A stretch of 6,579 bases of DNA from Cellulomonadaceae bacterium. GTDB lineage: Bacteria > Actinomycetota > Actinomycetes > Actinomycetales > Cellulomonadaceae. The notes below the pieces were generated by a model. That model had not been told where the DNA came from, ran no database searches, and worked only from the letters and a program-made list of their open reading frames with translations. The stretch covers positions 1-6,579 of the forward strand of contig JAITCS010000196.1 in the NCBI GenBank assembly GCA_031282935.1. The letters are read 5' to 3'. Of the stretch, positions 1 through 6,148 are shown piece by piece (the first letter of the stretch is position 1; each line of letters begins with the position of its first letter). The position numbers were made by a program, and so were the translations under genes.

Positions 1-790
1 GGGTTGGAGTGAAACTAAGCTGGTAATCGTTAGCGGTTAGCATTTGCGAGTGGTCGGATGGAATGTGCCCACCCCCCGCGAAACCGAGATTTTGCTGAAT
101 CTCTGGGATGTGCCTGTGGGTGCCGCCAACCGCGTAAGGTTTTGCGGACCCCATCGCCTCGCTCGCAATGAGGTGCGGCTTTGGGTCGCGCCCTGCGCCC
201 GAGTATCCGTTAACCAAAACGGCAACTAAGTTGTGCGGGTCCAATACGCCTTCCGCAATTCCGGGCTGGAGAGCCAAAGTCACGGCGATAACGTTGCAGC
301 CGGGCACCGCGATTTCTTTCGTGTTAGCGAGCAGATCGCGCTGAATAGTGGCGGGCGCGAAACCCACGGCCCGTTCCTGTTTCCCGTTAATTAGTTCCGG
401 CAAACCGTAAGTGTAAGTGCCCATGTGCTTAGTTCCGTAGAATTTCTCCCAAGCCACGGGGTCAATTAGACGGTGATCTGCACCTAAGTCTATGATTATC
501 GGCCGGTTAGGCTGCTTTTCCAGTTCAGCGGCGATATCCCCAGAAGCGCCGTGCGGCAACGCGAGCACCACAACATCATGGCCCAACAGTGCTTCCACTG
601 ACATCGGCACGAACTCGCGATCCGCAAGAGAGCGGATGTGCGGGTGCACTTCGCCCAACTTTTTGCCAGCCTGGGAGTGGGCAGTCAGGGTGCCGATTTC
701 AAGATTGGGGTGATTAGCGGCCAGCCTCAGAAACTCGCCACCGGCATATCCAGAGGCGCCAGCAATGGCCACTTTGAAACTTTGCGTCAC
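1..790 (-). CDS. argC: N-acetyl-gamma-glutamyl-phosphate reductase, N-terminal 263 residues (cut by window edge)
   Basis: Third enzyme of arginine biosynthesis. It reduces N-acetylglutamyl-5-phosphate to N-acetylglutamate 5-semialdehyde with NADPH, in the cytoplasm. The translation shows the Rossmann nucleotide-binding loop GASGYAGGE (residues 11-19), VVLALPHGASG (74-84), IIDLGADHRL (99-108), the catalytic cysteine in VPGCN (Cys165), VNGYSGAGRDPK (193-204) and the conserved HRHIPEI (225-231) that supplies the family's active-site histidine. The start is a GTG at 790-788, chosen because AGAGGAG lies 6 nt upstream and the Rossmann loop then sits at the usual distance from the N-terminus. The previous gene's TAA ends at 791, so the two genes abut with no spacer. 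The family is usually about 340-350 residues, so roughly 80 are missing beyond the edge. The VPGCN form, rather than PGCY, is familiar from other actinobacterial ArgC. The rest of an arg cluster (argJ, argB and others) would be expected just outside, but this is inference. Confidence 0.96.
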   Translation of the reverse strand, partial: MTQSFKVAIAGASGYAGGEFLRLAANHPNLEIGTLTAHSQAGKKLGEVHPHIRSLADREFVPMSVEALLGHDVVVLALPHGASGDIAAELEKQPNRPIIIDLGADHRLIDPVAWEKFYGTKHMGTYTYGLPELINGKQERAVGFAPATIQRDLLANTKEIAVPGCNVIAVTLALQPGIAEGVLDPHNLVAVLVNGYSGAGRDPKPHLIASEAMGSAKPYAVGGTHRHIPEIQQNLGFAGGGHIPSDHSQMLTANDYQLSFTPT

Positions 791-2125
791 TTATTTCTCC
801 TCTAAATAATGCAGAGGATTGGGTTTTACACAACATTCATCACCGATGGCCATCGGGGCGATCTGGCCTAAATCGCGCAAGCGCATTAAGTCAGGGATCA
901 ACCGCTCTCGAATTGACCAAGGTGATATGGTGTTTAGGTAAATGCGTGTGGCCCCTTCAAACCCGGCGATATTAGATATGCGCCACTTTAGCACGATACG
1001 CCACGGCATTGCGACTGAGGAATCCTTGGGCCGATAGTGCCATTCCTCATTTGTGGGAACCTCTACACCCGTGGCCGCGTGCATCGCGTGTAGCACGTCG
1101 GAAACACCACGAATTTCGGCGTCACTGTGCGCCCAAGGCTCGTTTGCGGCGGCTTTGGAATAGATTTCGATGCTCGGATAACGGTGCCCAAACCCGGCGA
1201 AAGCGATAGCGTATTGGTTCTCTGCAATTACTAGGTTATTCTGAATTGCGTAATTGGCGCCCACTTCATTGAACAGATTAGGGCGTTTTACGGCGCGATC
1301 CAGGGCGTCATCCACACCCTCCCCGTGCTCGTCAATGGCGACAATTTGCTTGTGCAGGTGGTCAAAAGACGCCCCGGCCGCTTTGAGCCAATTCTGAAAG
1401 ATAACCGCATACCGGGCGTACCTGTTTTGCTCCAGAATATTCCGCGCCGCAAAGGCGGTGAACCTGATGAACTCCCCGTGCTCATCGGGCGTCAGCGTGC
1501 CAGAACCCGCTAATTGCGTATTGTATTGCGCCCCCTCAATGTAGTGGCGCCGAGCCGCAATCACGTCATGGGAGCCGCCAAATAAAGCCGCACTCGCCTC
1601 CGAAAGAGCGTCCCCCCCGAAATGATTCATGGCGGCAGGATTGGGGCGGGTTTTGCCGCCGTGGGTTTGCGCTTGCCGCTTTGTCACTAAAAGGTTCGAT
1701 ATTTGGGTGCGCCCCGCATTTGTGGCCAAGTATTTGGCTTGGCGCTCCCGCACAGCAGCGGGCAATTCGTAACCGTAATTAAGGCGCCAATAATCTAAGG
1801 TGATAATCTCAAAAAGATTAGGGAATTGCCGAAAATGGGCTGTTGTGGCAAATAATTCATCGGCAGCCAGGTCGTCTAGGTGGGCGTAACCCTCTTCCGT
1901 GGTGACCACACGGGACTTTTCCGGCGGGGTGTCGTAATAGCGCCGCTCGCAAAAGGCGCAGTGGCGCCCCATCTGGGCACGATCAAGGGGCACCGGCACC
2001 TCACCCGTGCCGTGGTAAGGCCGGTCAGCTCGCCCTGGGATGGTCCACACCTCGGTTTCGTTGAACGGGTTGAGCTGTTTTATCGTCCCGTCTTTGAGCT
2101 GCAGCAGGTACTCGGCGTCACGCAC
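791..2125 (-). CDS. DUF4921-type protein, GalT-like (HIT superfamily) putative nucleotidyltransferase
   Basis: A full-length protein of 444 residues that I recognise as the actinobacterial DUF4921 family. Its reaction is not established. It resembles the galactose-1-phosphate uridylyltransferase branch of the HIT superfamily: CAFC (Cys56, Cys59) looks like the GalT zinc pair, and FQNW (243-246) leads into GASFDHLHKQ (251-260), matching the GalT pattern His-x-His-x-Gln. By analogy His258 would be the nucleotidylated nucleophile and His256 a metal ligand. His186 in GGSHD is a possible further ligand. These assignments are inferred from motif spacing. No signal peptide or membrane segment is seen, so it is probably cytoplasmic. 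The GTG start at 2125 is the first usable codon after an in-frame TAG at 2137-2135. The nearest ribosome-binding-like sequence (CTAGG, about 8 nt upstream) is weak, and the first 8 nt overlap a small upstream ORF, suggesting coupled translation. Its GC content is well below that of pheT. It could be a sugar-1-phosphate or dinucleoside-phosphate enzyme. Confidence 0.92.
   Translation of the reverse strand: MRDAEYLLQLKDGTIKQLNPFNETEVWTIPGRADRPYHGTGEVPVPLDRAQMGRHCAFCERRYYDTPPEKSRVVTTEEGYAHLDDLAADELFATTAHFRQFPNLFEIITLDYWRLNYGYELPAAVRERQAKYLATNAGRTQISNLLVTKRQAQTHGGKTRPNPAAMNHFGGDALSEASAALFGGSHDVIAARRHYIEGAQYNTQLAGSGTLTPDEHGEFIRFTAFAARNILEQNRYARYAVIFQNWLKAAGASFDHLHKQIVAIDEHGEGVDDALDRAVKRPNLFNEVGANYAIQNNLVIAENQYAIAFAGFGHRYPSIEIYSKAAANEPWAHSDAEIRGVSDVLHAMHAATGVEVPTNEEWHYRPKDSSVAMPWRIVLKWRISNIAGFEGATRIYLNTISPWSIRERLIPDLMRLRDLGQIAPMAIGDECCVKPNPLHYLEEK
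797..818 (-). promoter_or_regulatory. argC ribosome binding site inside a small hairpin
   Basis: On the minus strand the last codons of the upstream gene carry TCCTCT (818-813), a 9-nt loop (812-804) and AGAGGA (803-798), followed by G797, AAATAA and the GTG start of argC. The 3' arm is the argC Shine-Dalgarno sequence, so a perfect 6-bp stem could mask it. Ribosomes finishing the upstream DUF4921 gene would unfold the stem, which would couple argC translation to that gene. The pairing is visible in the sequence; the coupling is inference. Confidence 0.5.
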
Positions 2126-2243
2126 AGGGCAAACCTAGCTGTTCAGCGCGGCGCTCAAACCCACCAACCTCACATTTGGGCGCGATTTCCCCAAAATCCG
2201 GCGCCGGAGCTACCTTCTGGGCCAATTCTGCAGTTCGATTCAC
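2118..2243 (-). CDS. Possible small protein of 41 residues between pheT and the DUF4921 gene
   Basis: A short open frame that nearly fills the gap after pheT. It starts at GTG 2243-2241, with AGAGGG 7-8 nt upstream, which is a better ribosome binding site than the DUF4921 gene has. It stops at TGA 2120-2118, overlapping the DUF4921 start by 8 nt (GTGCGTGA). The peptide begins MNRTAELAQK and ends ERRAEQLGLPCA. It is hydrophilic, has two cysteines (24 and 40), and shows no membrane segment or signal peptide. I do not recognise a family. About half of its third codon positions are G or C, which neither supports nor excludes coding. It could instead be a leader whose translation delivers ribosomes to the weakly initiated DUF4921 gene, or a chance frame. 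A 12-bp palindrome (2197-2208) lies within it. Confidence 0.38.
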   Translation of the reverse strand: MNRTAELAQKVAPAPDFGEIAPKCEVGGFERRAEQLGLPCA

Positions 2244-2248
2244 ATTTC

Positions 2249-2270
2249 TACCCTCTGATTTACCCTCTGA
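2249..2270 (-). repeat. 12-bp-period tandem repeat spanning the pheT stop
   Basis: The 10-mer TCAGAGGGTA (minus strand) occurs at 2270-2261 and again at 2258-2249, offset by exactly 12 bp. The first copy covers the last codons and stop of pheT. The second lies just downstream and supplies the AGAGGG that precedes the GTG of the 41-codon ORF. Because the period is a multiple of three, the second copy repeats the frame and gives a second in-phase stop (TAG) four codons after the pheT TAA. A small local duplication is the simplest explanation. Confidence 0.75.
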
Positions 2271-5031
2271 GCACTGCGCTCACGGTTGCCGCCTGGGCGA
2301 TCACTGCTTCGCGCACGCGGCGGACATCCTCAGGGTCCAGGGTGCGGTCTGGGGCGCGCAATCTCAAGGAGAAAGCGAGGGACTTTTGATTCTGGTCGAG
2401 TTGCTCGCCACTATATATATCGAACAGCCGGAGTTCTTCTTTCAATTCCCCGGCGGCGCTGGAAATCGCCTCAGCGAGAACCTCTGCGGGGGTTTCGCGC
2501 GGCACCACGAAAGCGAAATCCTCTTTAGCGGCGGGGTAGGTGGATACGGGGGTGGCTCGCACTGCGGTTTCGGCGCCGCTAGTAAGTGCCGACAAGTCCA
2601 GCTCGAACGCGACCGTGCGCGCTGGCAGGCCGAATGTGGCGCACAATTTCGGGTGGAGTTCCCCGGCTGTGCCGACGACAGCCTGCGCCCCGTCAGGCGA
2701 CAGTGCGACGATTTGCGCGGTTCGGCCCGGGTGCCACTGCGCCTGCGCGGCCCCGGCGGTGCCAGAGGTGGCGGCGGTTTTTGGGGTGGCAGCGGCGGGC
2801 CGCTGGAAAGCGACCGCAACCCCGGCCCGATTGGCGATGATGGACACAACTTCAAGCGCATGGCGCCAAGTGGCGGTTTCGCCCTTGCCCCACCAGCCGG
2901 TTGCCGCGACACCGCCAACGAAAACCCCGGCCACATGGGTAGGTTGCACTGGAACGGCCGCATGAATTTGCGCCAAAGTACCCTCGTCTGGGCGCATCGC
3001 CCCCGGCGGCACCGGAGCTGCCGCCCCGCTTTCGCCCGCCGCGCCCTGAGGCAGTTCGACCAAACCACTAGGCCGCGTGACCGCCCCGATCTCGAAAATC
3101 CCGAAATCGGACATGCCACGCGACACGTTGCGCCCGGCGGTTTCCAGCAGGGTTGCCAGCAAACTTGTGCGCATGTGCGGGCGATCCTCGGCGAGCGGGT
3201 TCGCCAGGCGTAACGCGCCAGGTTCAGTGAACGGGTTGTCCGCGTTCACGAAGGGATAACTCAGGGTTTCGATGAGTCCCGCTTCTGCCAGGGCTCGGGC
3301 GATGGAACGCTGGGTGCGCTGCGACTTGGTTAAGCCCCGGCTGCCGGGGGCGGGCGCCAGCACCGAGGGCACGCGGTCGTACCCGTCAATGCGAACGATT
3401 TCCTCGACCAAGTCAACAGGCTCGGTCAAGTCCGGGCGCCAAGTTGGGGGCCACACTAGCAGGGTGTCGCTGTCCGGCCCACCGGAGAATCCGATGCCGT
3501 CGCTGCCCGTGAGGTCGTCCGCCTCGGCGGTGGTGACTCGGGCGCCAATTTGTTCCAGTATTTCAACCACGCGCTCGCGCGGGTACGGGACGCCCACAAT
3601 TTTGGTGGGTAAAGCTGCGTTGAGCCGGATCGGTTCGATGGGCGCCAACTGGCTGAAGTCGCCCACCGCAGGGTCGGCCACCCCGCCGCCGTAGGCCACC
3701 AACAAATCCACCACCCGTTGCGCGGCCAGTGGCGGCAAAGCTGGGTCAACTCCGCGCTCGAACCGCTTGGCGGCTTCGGTGGGGAGTTTGTGGCGCCGTG
3801 CCGTGCGCGCCACCGAAGCCGGGTCGAAATGCGCGCATTCGATCAGGGCGACCGTGGTGGTGTCGGAAATCTCGGAGGATTGCCCGCCCATGACGCCCGC
3901 GAGCCCGAGCACTCGCGCCCCCGGAACCCCGCCGGGCGAGTCCGTGATCAGCAGGTCCTCGTCGTGCAGCGACCTGCCAACGTCGTCCAGAGTGGTGAGC
4001 CGCTCCCCCGGCCCGAAACCGCCACGGTTCGCGCGGCGCACCACGATGGGGGCCGCCACCTTGTCGAGGTCGTAGGCGTGAATCGGTTGCCCTAAGTCAA
4101 GCATCACGTAGTTGGTGATGTCCACGGGTAATGAGATGGACCGCATTCCGGAGGCTTCCAGGCGCTTCACCATCCATTGCGGGGTGGGCGCACTGGGGTT
4201 TATTCCGCGCACGATTCGGGTGACGAAACGGTCACAGCCGGGTTTGCCGTGGATGGGGCTGGCGTCGCTGACCTCGACCGCGAAAGCATCCGAGGTCGCC
4301 TGCGGCGCCTCTGGGTGGGTTTCGGCCAGGCCCGGCTCGACGCCACCGGCGTTCCCCCACAGGCCGGGGTCGGTGAACGTCGCCCCCGTGGACAGTGCGA
4401 ATTCGCGCCCGATGCCGCGATAGGACAACTGGTAGCCGCGATCCGGGGTGATGTTGATTTCCAAGACTTCGCCGCCCAGGCCCAGCAACTCAATCGCGTT
4501 TTGCCCCGGCTGCACACTGCCGCTGCCAAAATCGGGCGGCAACACGATGATCCCGTGGCTGTCCCCGCTGGGCCGACCCAATTCTGCCTCGGAACAAATC
4601 ATGCCGTCGGAAACGTGGCCGTAGGTTTTCCGGGCCGCGATGGGGAAAGGCCCCGGTAACACGGTGCCCGGTAAAGCGACCACCACGTAATCGCCCGCCT
4701 GAAAATTGTGCGCCCCGCACACGATCCCGCGCGCCCCGGATTCGGGGGCGTCAGCCGCTAGTAAATCAGATTCACTAACGCCAGCGATTTCCCGAGTGTT
4801 GTGCGCTGGCCCGACGTCAACCAGACACCAGTTGATGGTTTTGCCGTTCTTCTGCGGCTCTTTTGTGACCGCCAAAACCTTACCAACTACGAGTGGGCCG
4901 GTAACGGCGGCGCCGTGAATCGTTTCCTCTTCGATCCCTACCTTTACCAGGCTTTCAGCCAATTCGGCAGCGGTGATCCCGGCGGGGAGTTCCACGTGTT
5001 CGCCAAGCCATTGTGGCACTACTAAAGGCAT
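2260..5031 (-). CDS. pheT: Phenylalanine--tRNA ligase beta subunit
   Basis: Beta subunit of the heterotetrameric (alpha2 beta2) cytoplasmic enzyme that attaches phenylalanine to tRNA-Phe. Beta carries tRNA-binding and editing domains. Of 923 residues, the visible order is: an EMAP/OB-fold tRNA-binding region (about 40-165, including GVSESDLL and SDGMICSEAELG); EINITPDRGYQLSYRGIGRE (191-210); the B3/4 editing region (about 265-430, with VDITNYVMLDLGQPIHAYD at 303-321, LAGVMGG at 377-383 and RFERGVDP at 423-430); B5 ending in WRPDLTEPVDLVEEIVRIDG (531-550); the catalytic-like fold (RPHMRTSLL at 617-625, DFGIFEIG at 642-649, HPGR at 767-770, GELHP at 790-794); and a C-terminal ferredoxin-fold anticodon-binding domain (about 828-923, YPAAKEDFAFVV and LRAPDRTLDPEDV). 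The ATG at 5031 shares its A with the pheS stop (TAATG), and GGAG lies 5 nt upstream. Relatives are about 795-830 residues, so this one is roughly 90 longer, chiefly through Ala/Gly/Pro-rich stretches near 222-248, 659-695 and 743-765. No frameshift or in-frame stop is seen. Confidence 0.98.
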   Translation of the reverse strand: MPLVVPQWLGEHVELPAGITAAELAESLVKVGIEEETIHGAAVTGPLVVGKVLAVTKEPQKNGKTINWCLVDVGPAHNTREIAGVSESDLLAADAPESGARGIVCGAHNFQAGDYVVVALPGTVLPGPFPIAARKTYGHVSDGMICSEAELGRPSGDSHGIIVLPPDFGSGSVQPGQNAIELLGLGGEVLEINITPDRGYQLSYRGIGREFALSTGATFTDPGLWGNAGGVEPGLAETHPEAPQATSDAFAVEVSDASPIHGKPGCDRFVTRIVRGINPSAPTPQWMVKRLEASGMRSISLPVDITNYVMLDLGQPIHAYDLDKVAAPIVVRRANRGGFGPGERLTTLDDVGRSLHDEDLLITDSPGGVPGARVLGLAGVMGGQSSEISDTTTVALIECAHFDPASVARTARRHKLPTEAAKRFERGVDPALPPLAAQRVVDLLVAYGGGVADPAVGDFSQLAPIEPIRLNAALPTKIVGVPYPRERVVEILEQIGARVTTAEADDLTGSDGIGFSGGPDSDTLLVWPPTWRPDLTEPVDLVEEIVRIDGYDRVPSVLAPAPGSRGLTKSQRTQRSIARALAEAGLIETLSYPFVNADNPFTEPGALRLANPLAEDRPHMRTSLLATLLETAGRNVSRGMSDFGIFEIGAVTRPSGLVELPQGAAGESGAAAPVPPGAMRPDEGTLAQIHAAVPVQPTHVAGVFVGGVAATGWWGKGETATWRHALEVVSIIANRAGVAVAFQRPAAATPKTAATSGTAGAAQAQWHPGRTAQIVALSPDGAQAVVGTAGELHPKLCATFGLPARTVAFELDLSALTSGAETAVRATPVSTYPAAKEDFAFVVPRETPAEVLAEAISSAAGELKEELRLFDIYSGEQLDQNQKSLAFSLRLRAPDRTLDPEDVRRVREAVIAQAATVSAVLRG

Positions 5032-6080
5032 TAGAGCTCCATTCCGAATTGGGTTGAGAACCGGATATCGCCCTCGACCATATCGCGCATGTCGGCGATT
5101 TCGTGGCGTAGCATAAGCGTGCGTTCAATGCCCATGCCGAAAGCGAACCCCTGATAAACCTCCGGGTCAATGCCAGCCGCGCGCAGCACGTTCGGGTGTA
5201 CCATGCCGCACCCGCCCCACTCGATCCAGCCCGGGCCGCCCTTTTTCTGCGGGAACCATAAATCCATTTCGGCGCTTGGCTCCGTGAACGGGAAAAACGA
5301 GGGGCGCAGCCGAGTGCGGGCGTCCGGCCCGAACATGGCCTTGGCGAAAGCGTCAAGCGTGCCGATCAGGTTAGCCATCGTGAGGCCCTTGTCAATCGCC
5401 AGGCCCTCCACCTGATGAAATACCGGTGTGTGGGTGGCGTCCAGCGCGTCGGTGCGGAACACCTTGCCTGGGACAGCGATGTACAGCGGCACCCCGCGCT
5501 CCAACAGGGTGCGCGCTTGCACGGGCGAGGTGTGCGTGCGCAACACTAAGTTCTTTTCGCCAGCCACGTAGAAGGTGTCCTGCATTTGGCGGGCAGGGTG
5601 GTCGGGCCCGAAGTTCAAGGCGTCAAAATTGAACCATTCGGCCTCAACCTCGGGGCCACTGGCGATTTCCCAGCCCAGGCCGATGAAGAAATCGGCTATT
5701 CGTTCCTGAATTGCGGAAATGGGGTGGCGGGCGCCTACGGGCCGCGCGTTAACGGGCAAAGTGATGTCAACGGTTTCTTCCAGCAGGATTTGCTCTTCAC
5801 GACGCTGGTCAAGTTCGGCTTGCTTCTGGGCTATCGCCTTGCTGATGGCGCCCCGACGTGGCCCGATGTTCTTGCCCGCCGCAGCTTTGTCGGCAGGGGG
5901 CAGCTCACCGATCAGCCGGTTCGATTGCGCCAGCACCGACTTCTCGCCGGTGTGCGCAGTGCGGACGCTCTTGAGCGCTTCCAAGGATTCCGAGGCCGCG
6001 ATGTCTGCTAGGGCGGCTGCCACCGCCGCATCCAGACCGGCCTCATCAAGGGGGCTGGGAATCTGAGCAAGAACTGCCAT
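5031..6080 (-). CDS. pheS: Phenylalanine--tRNA ligase alpha subunit
   Basis: Catalytic alpha subunit, a class II aminoacyl-tRNA synthetase that activates phenylalanine with ATP and transfers it to tRNA-Phe. With the ATG start at 6080 the protein has 349 residues, close to the 340-350 of actinobacterial relatives. An Ala/Glu-rich helical N-terminal arm (about 5-105) is followed by the catalytic domain: motif 1 region HPISAIQERIADFFIGLGW (119-137), FNFDALNFGPDHPARQMQDT (150-169), motif 2 region with GKVFRTDALDATHTPVFHQV (205-224), FPFTEPSAEMDLW (263-275), WIEWGGCGMVHPNVL (285-299) and motif 3 GFAFGMGIERTLML (311-324). The alanine in GFAFG is the position that discriminates phenylalanine in E. 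coli PheS (Ala294), so normal specificity is expected. In-frame starts further upstream (TTG 6113 and 6110, GTG 6104) are rejected because 6113 and 6110 lie in a terminator-like hairpin and the added residues do not look like the family. There is no clear Shine-Dalgarno before the ATG, which fits a leaderless or very short-leader transcript. The stop overlaps the pheT start by one base. Confidence 0.98.
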   Translation of the reverse strand: MAVLAQIPSPLDEAGLDAAVAAALADIAASESLEALKSVRTAHTGEKSVLAQSNRLIGELPPADKAAAGKNIGPRRGAISKAIAQKQAELDQRREEQILLEETVDITLPVNARPVGARHPISAIQERIADFFIGLGWEIASGPEVEAEWFNFDALNFGPDHPARQMQDTFYVAGEKNLVLRTHTSPVQARTLLERGVPLYIAVPGKVFRTDALDATHTPVFHQVEGLAIDKGLTMANLIGTLDAFAKAMFGPDARTRLRPSFFPFTEPSAEMDLWFPQKKGGPGWIEWGGCGMVHPNVLRAAGIDPEVYQGFAFGMGIERTLMLRHEIADMRDMVEGDIRFSTQFGMEL

Positions 6081-6087
6081 GCCGCCA

Positions 6088-6095
6088 AGCTTATA
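6088..6095 (-). promoter_or_regulatory. Candidate -10 element for a leaderless pheST transcript
   Basis: Minus-strand TATAAGCT (6095-6088) is an AT-rich island between GC-rich sequence and the pheS ATG. It contains TAAGCT, which fits the actinobacterial -10 pattern TAnnnT and ends 7 nt before the ATG, so transcription would start at about the ATG itself. That agrees with the absence of a ribosome binding site in front of pheS. No convincing -35 box is visible; the region where it would sit overlaps the 3' arm of the hairpin. Based on position and consensus only. Confidence 0.35.
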
Positions 6096-6108
6096 TCGTG
6101 ACACAGAC

Positions 6109-6148
6109 AACAACGGCCCGTGACACGCGTTGTATCCGGGCCGTTATT
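6109..6148 (-). terminator. Long hairpin between the upstream gene and pheS, probable terminator
   Basis: The hairpin begins immediately after the TAA of the upstream gene. On the minus strand AATAACGGCCCG (6148-6137) pairs with CGGGCCGTTGTT (6120-6109), and an inner stem GATAC/GTGTC (6136-6132 with 6126-6122) closes a 5-nt loop, leaving one bulged A (6121). That gives about 17 pairs, two of them G-U. The same positions would be A-C mismatches in plus-strand RNA, so the structure belongs to minus-strand transcripts. The tail (GTTGTTGTCTGT) is only moderately U-rich. The likely role is terminating the upstream gene; an attenuator in a pheS leader is the alternative if transcription starts further upstream. 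Confidence 0.65.

Noticed and set aside
2197..2208. Perfect palindrome TCCGGCGCCGGA followed by TTTT on the minus strand, as a pheT terminator
   Set aside because: The stem could be at most about 4 bp with a GC loop, and the T run is too short. It lies inside the small ORF and fits read-through into the next genes better.
2215..2250. Possible ArgR operator before the DUF4921-argC pair
   Set aside because: TGAAT is present on the minus strand but no properly spaced inverted partner is seen.
2442..3119. Second minus-strand open frame inside pheT (225 codons)
   Set aside because: It is an out-of-frame shadow of the conserved pheT C-terminal half, Arg/Pro/Ser-rich as expected from a shifted frame in GC-rich DNA.
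2176..3213. Long open frame on the plus strand opposite pheT (345 codons)
   Set aside because: It is antisense to conserved pheT, has Gly/Arg/Ala-rich composition typical of GC-rich shadow frames, no recognisable domain and no convincing ribosome binding site.
6081..6113. Longer pheS using a TTG (6113) or GTG (6104) start
   Set aside because: The TTG lies within the hairpin arm, neither has a ribosome binding site, and the added residues do not resemble PheS N-termini.
6109..6148. Hairpin as a terminator for plus-strand transcription (followed by TTATTTTAGTTT on that strand)
   Set aside because: In plus-strand RNA two pairs become A-C mismatches, and no plus-strand gene in the window would use it.
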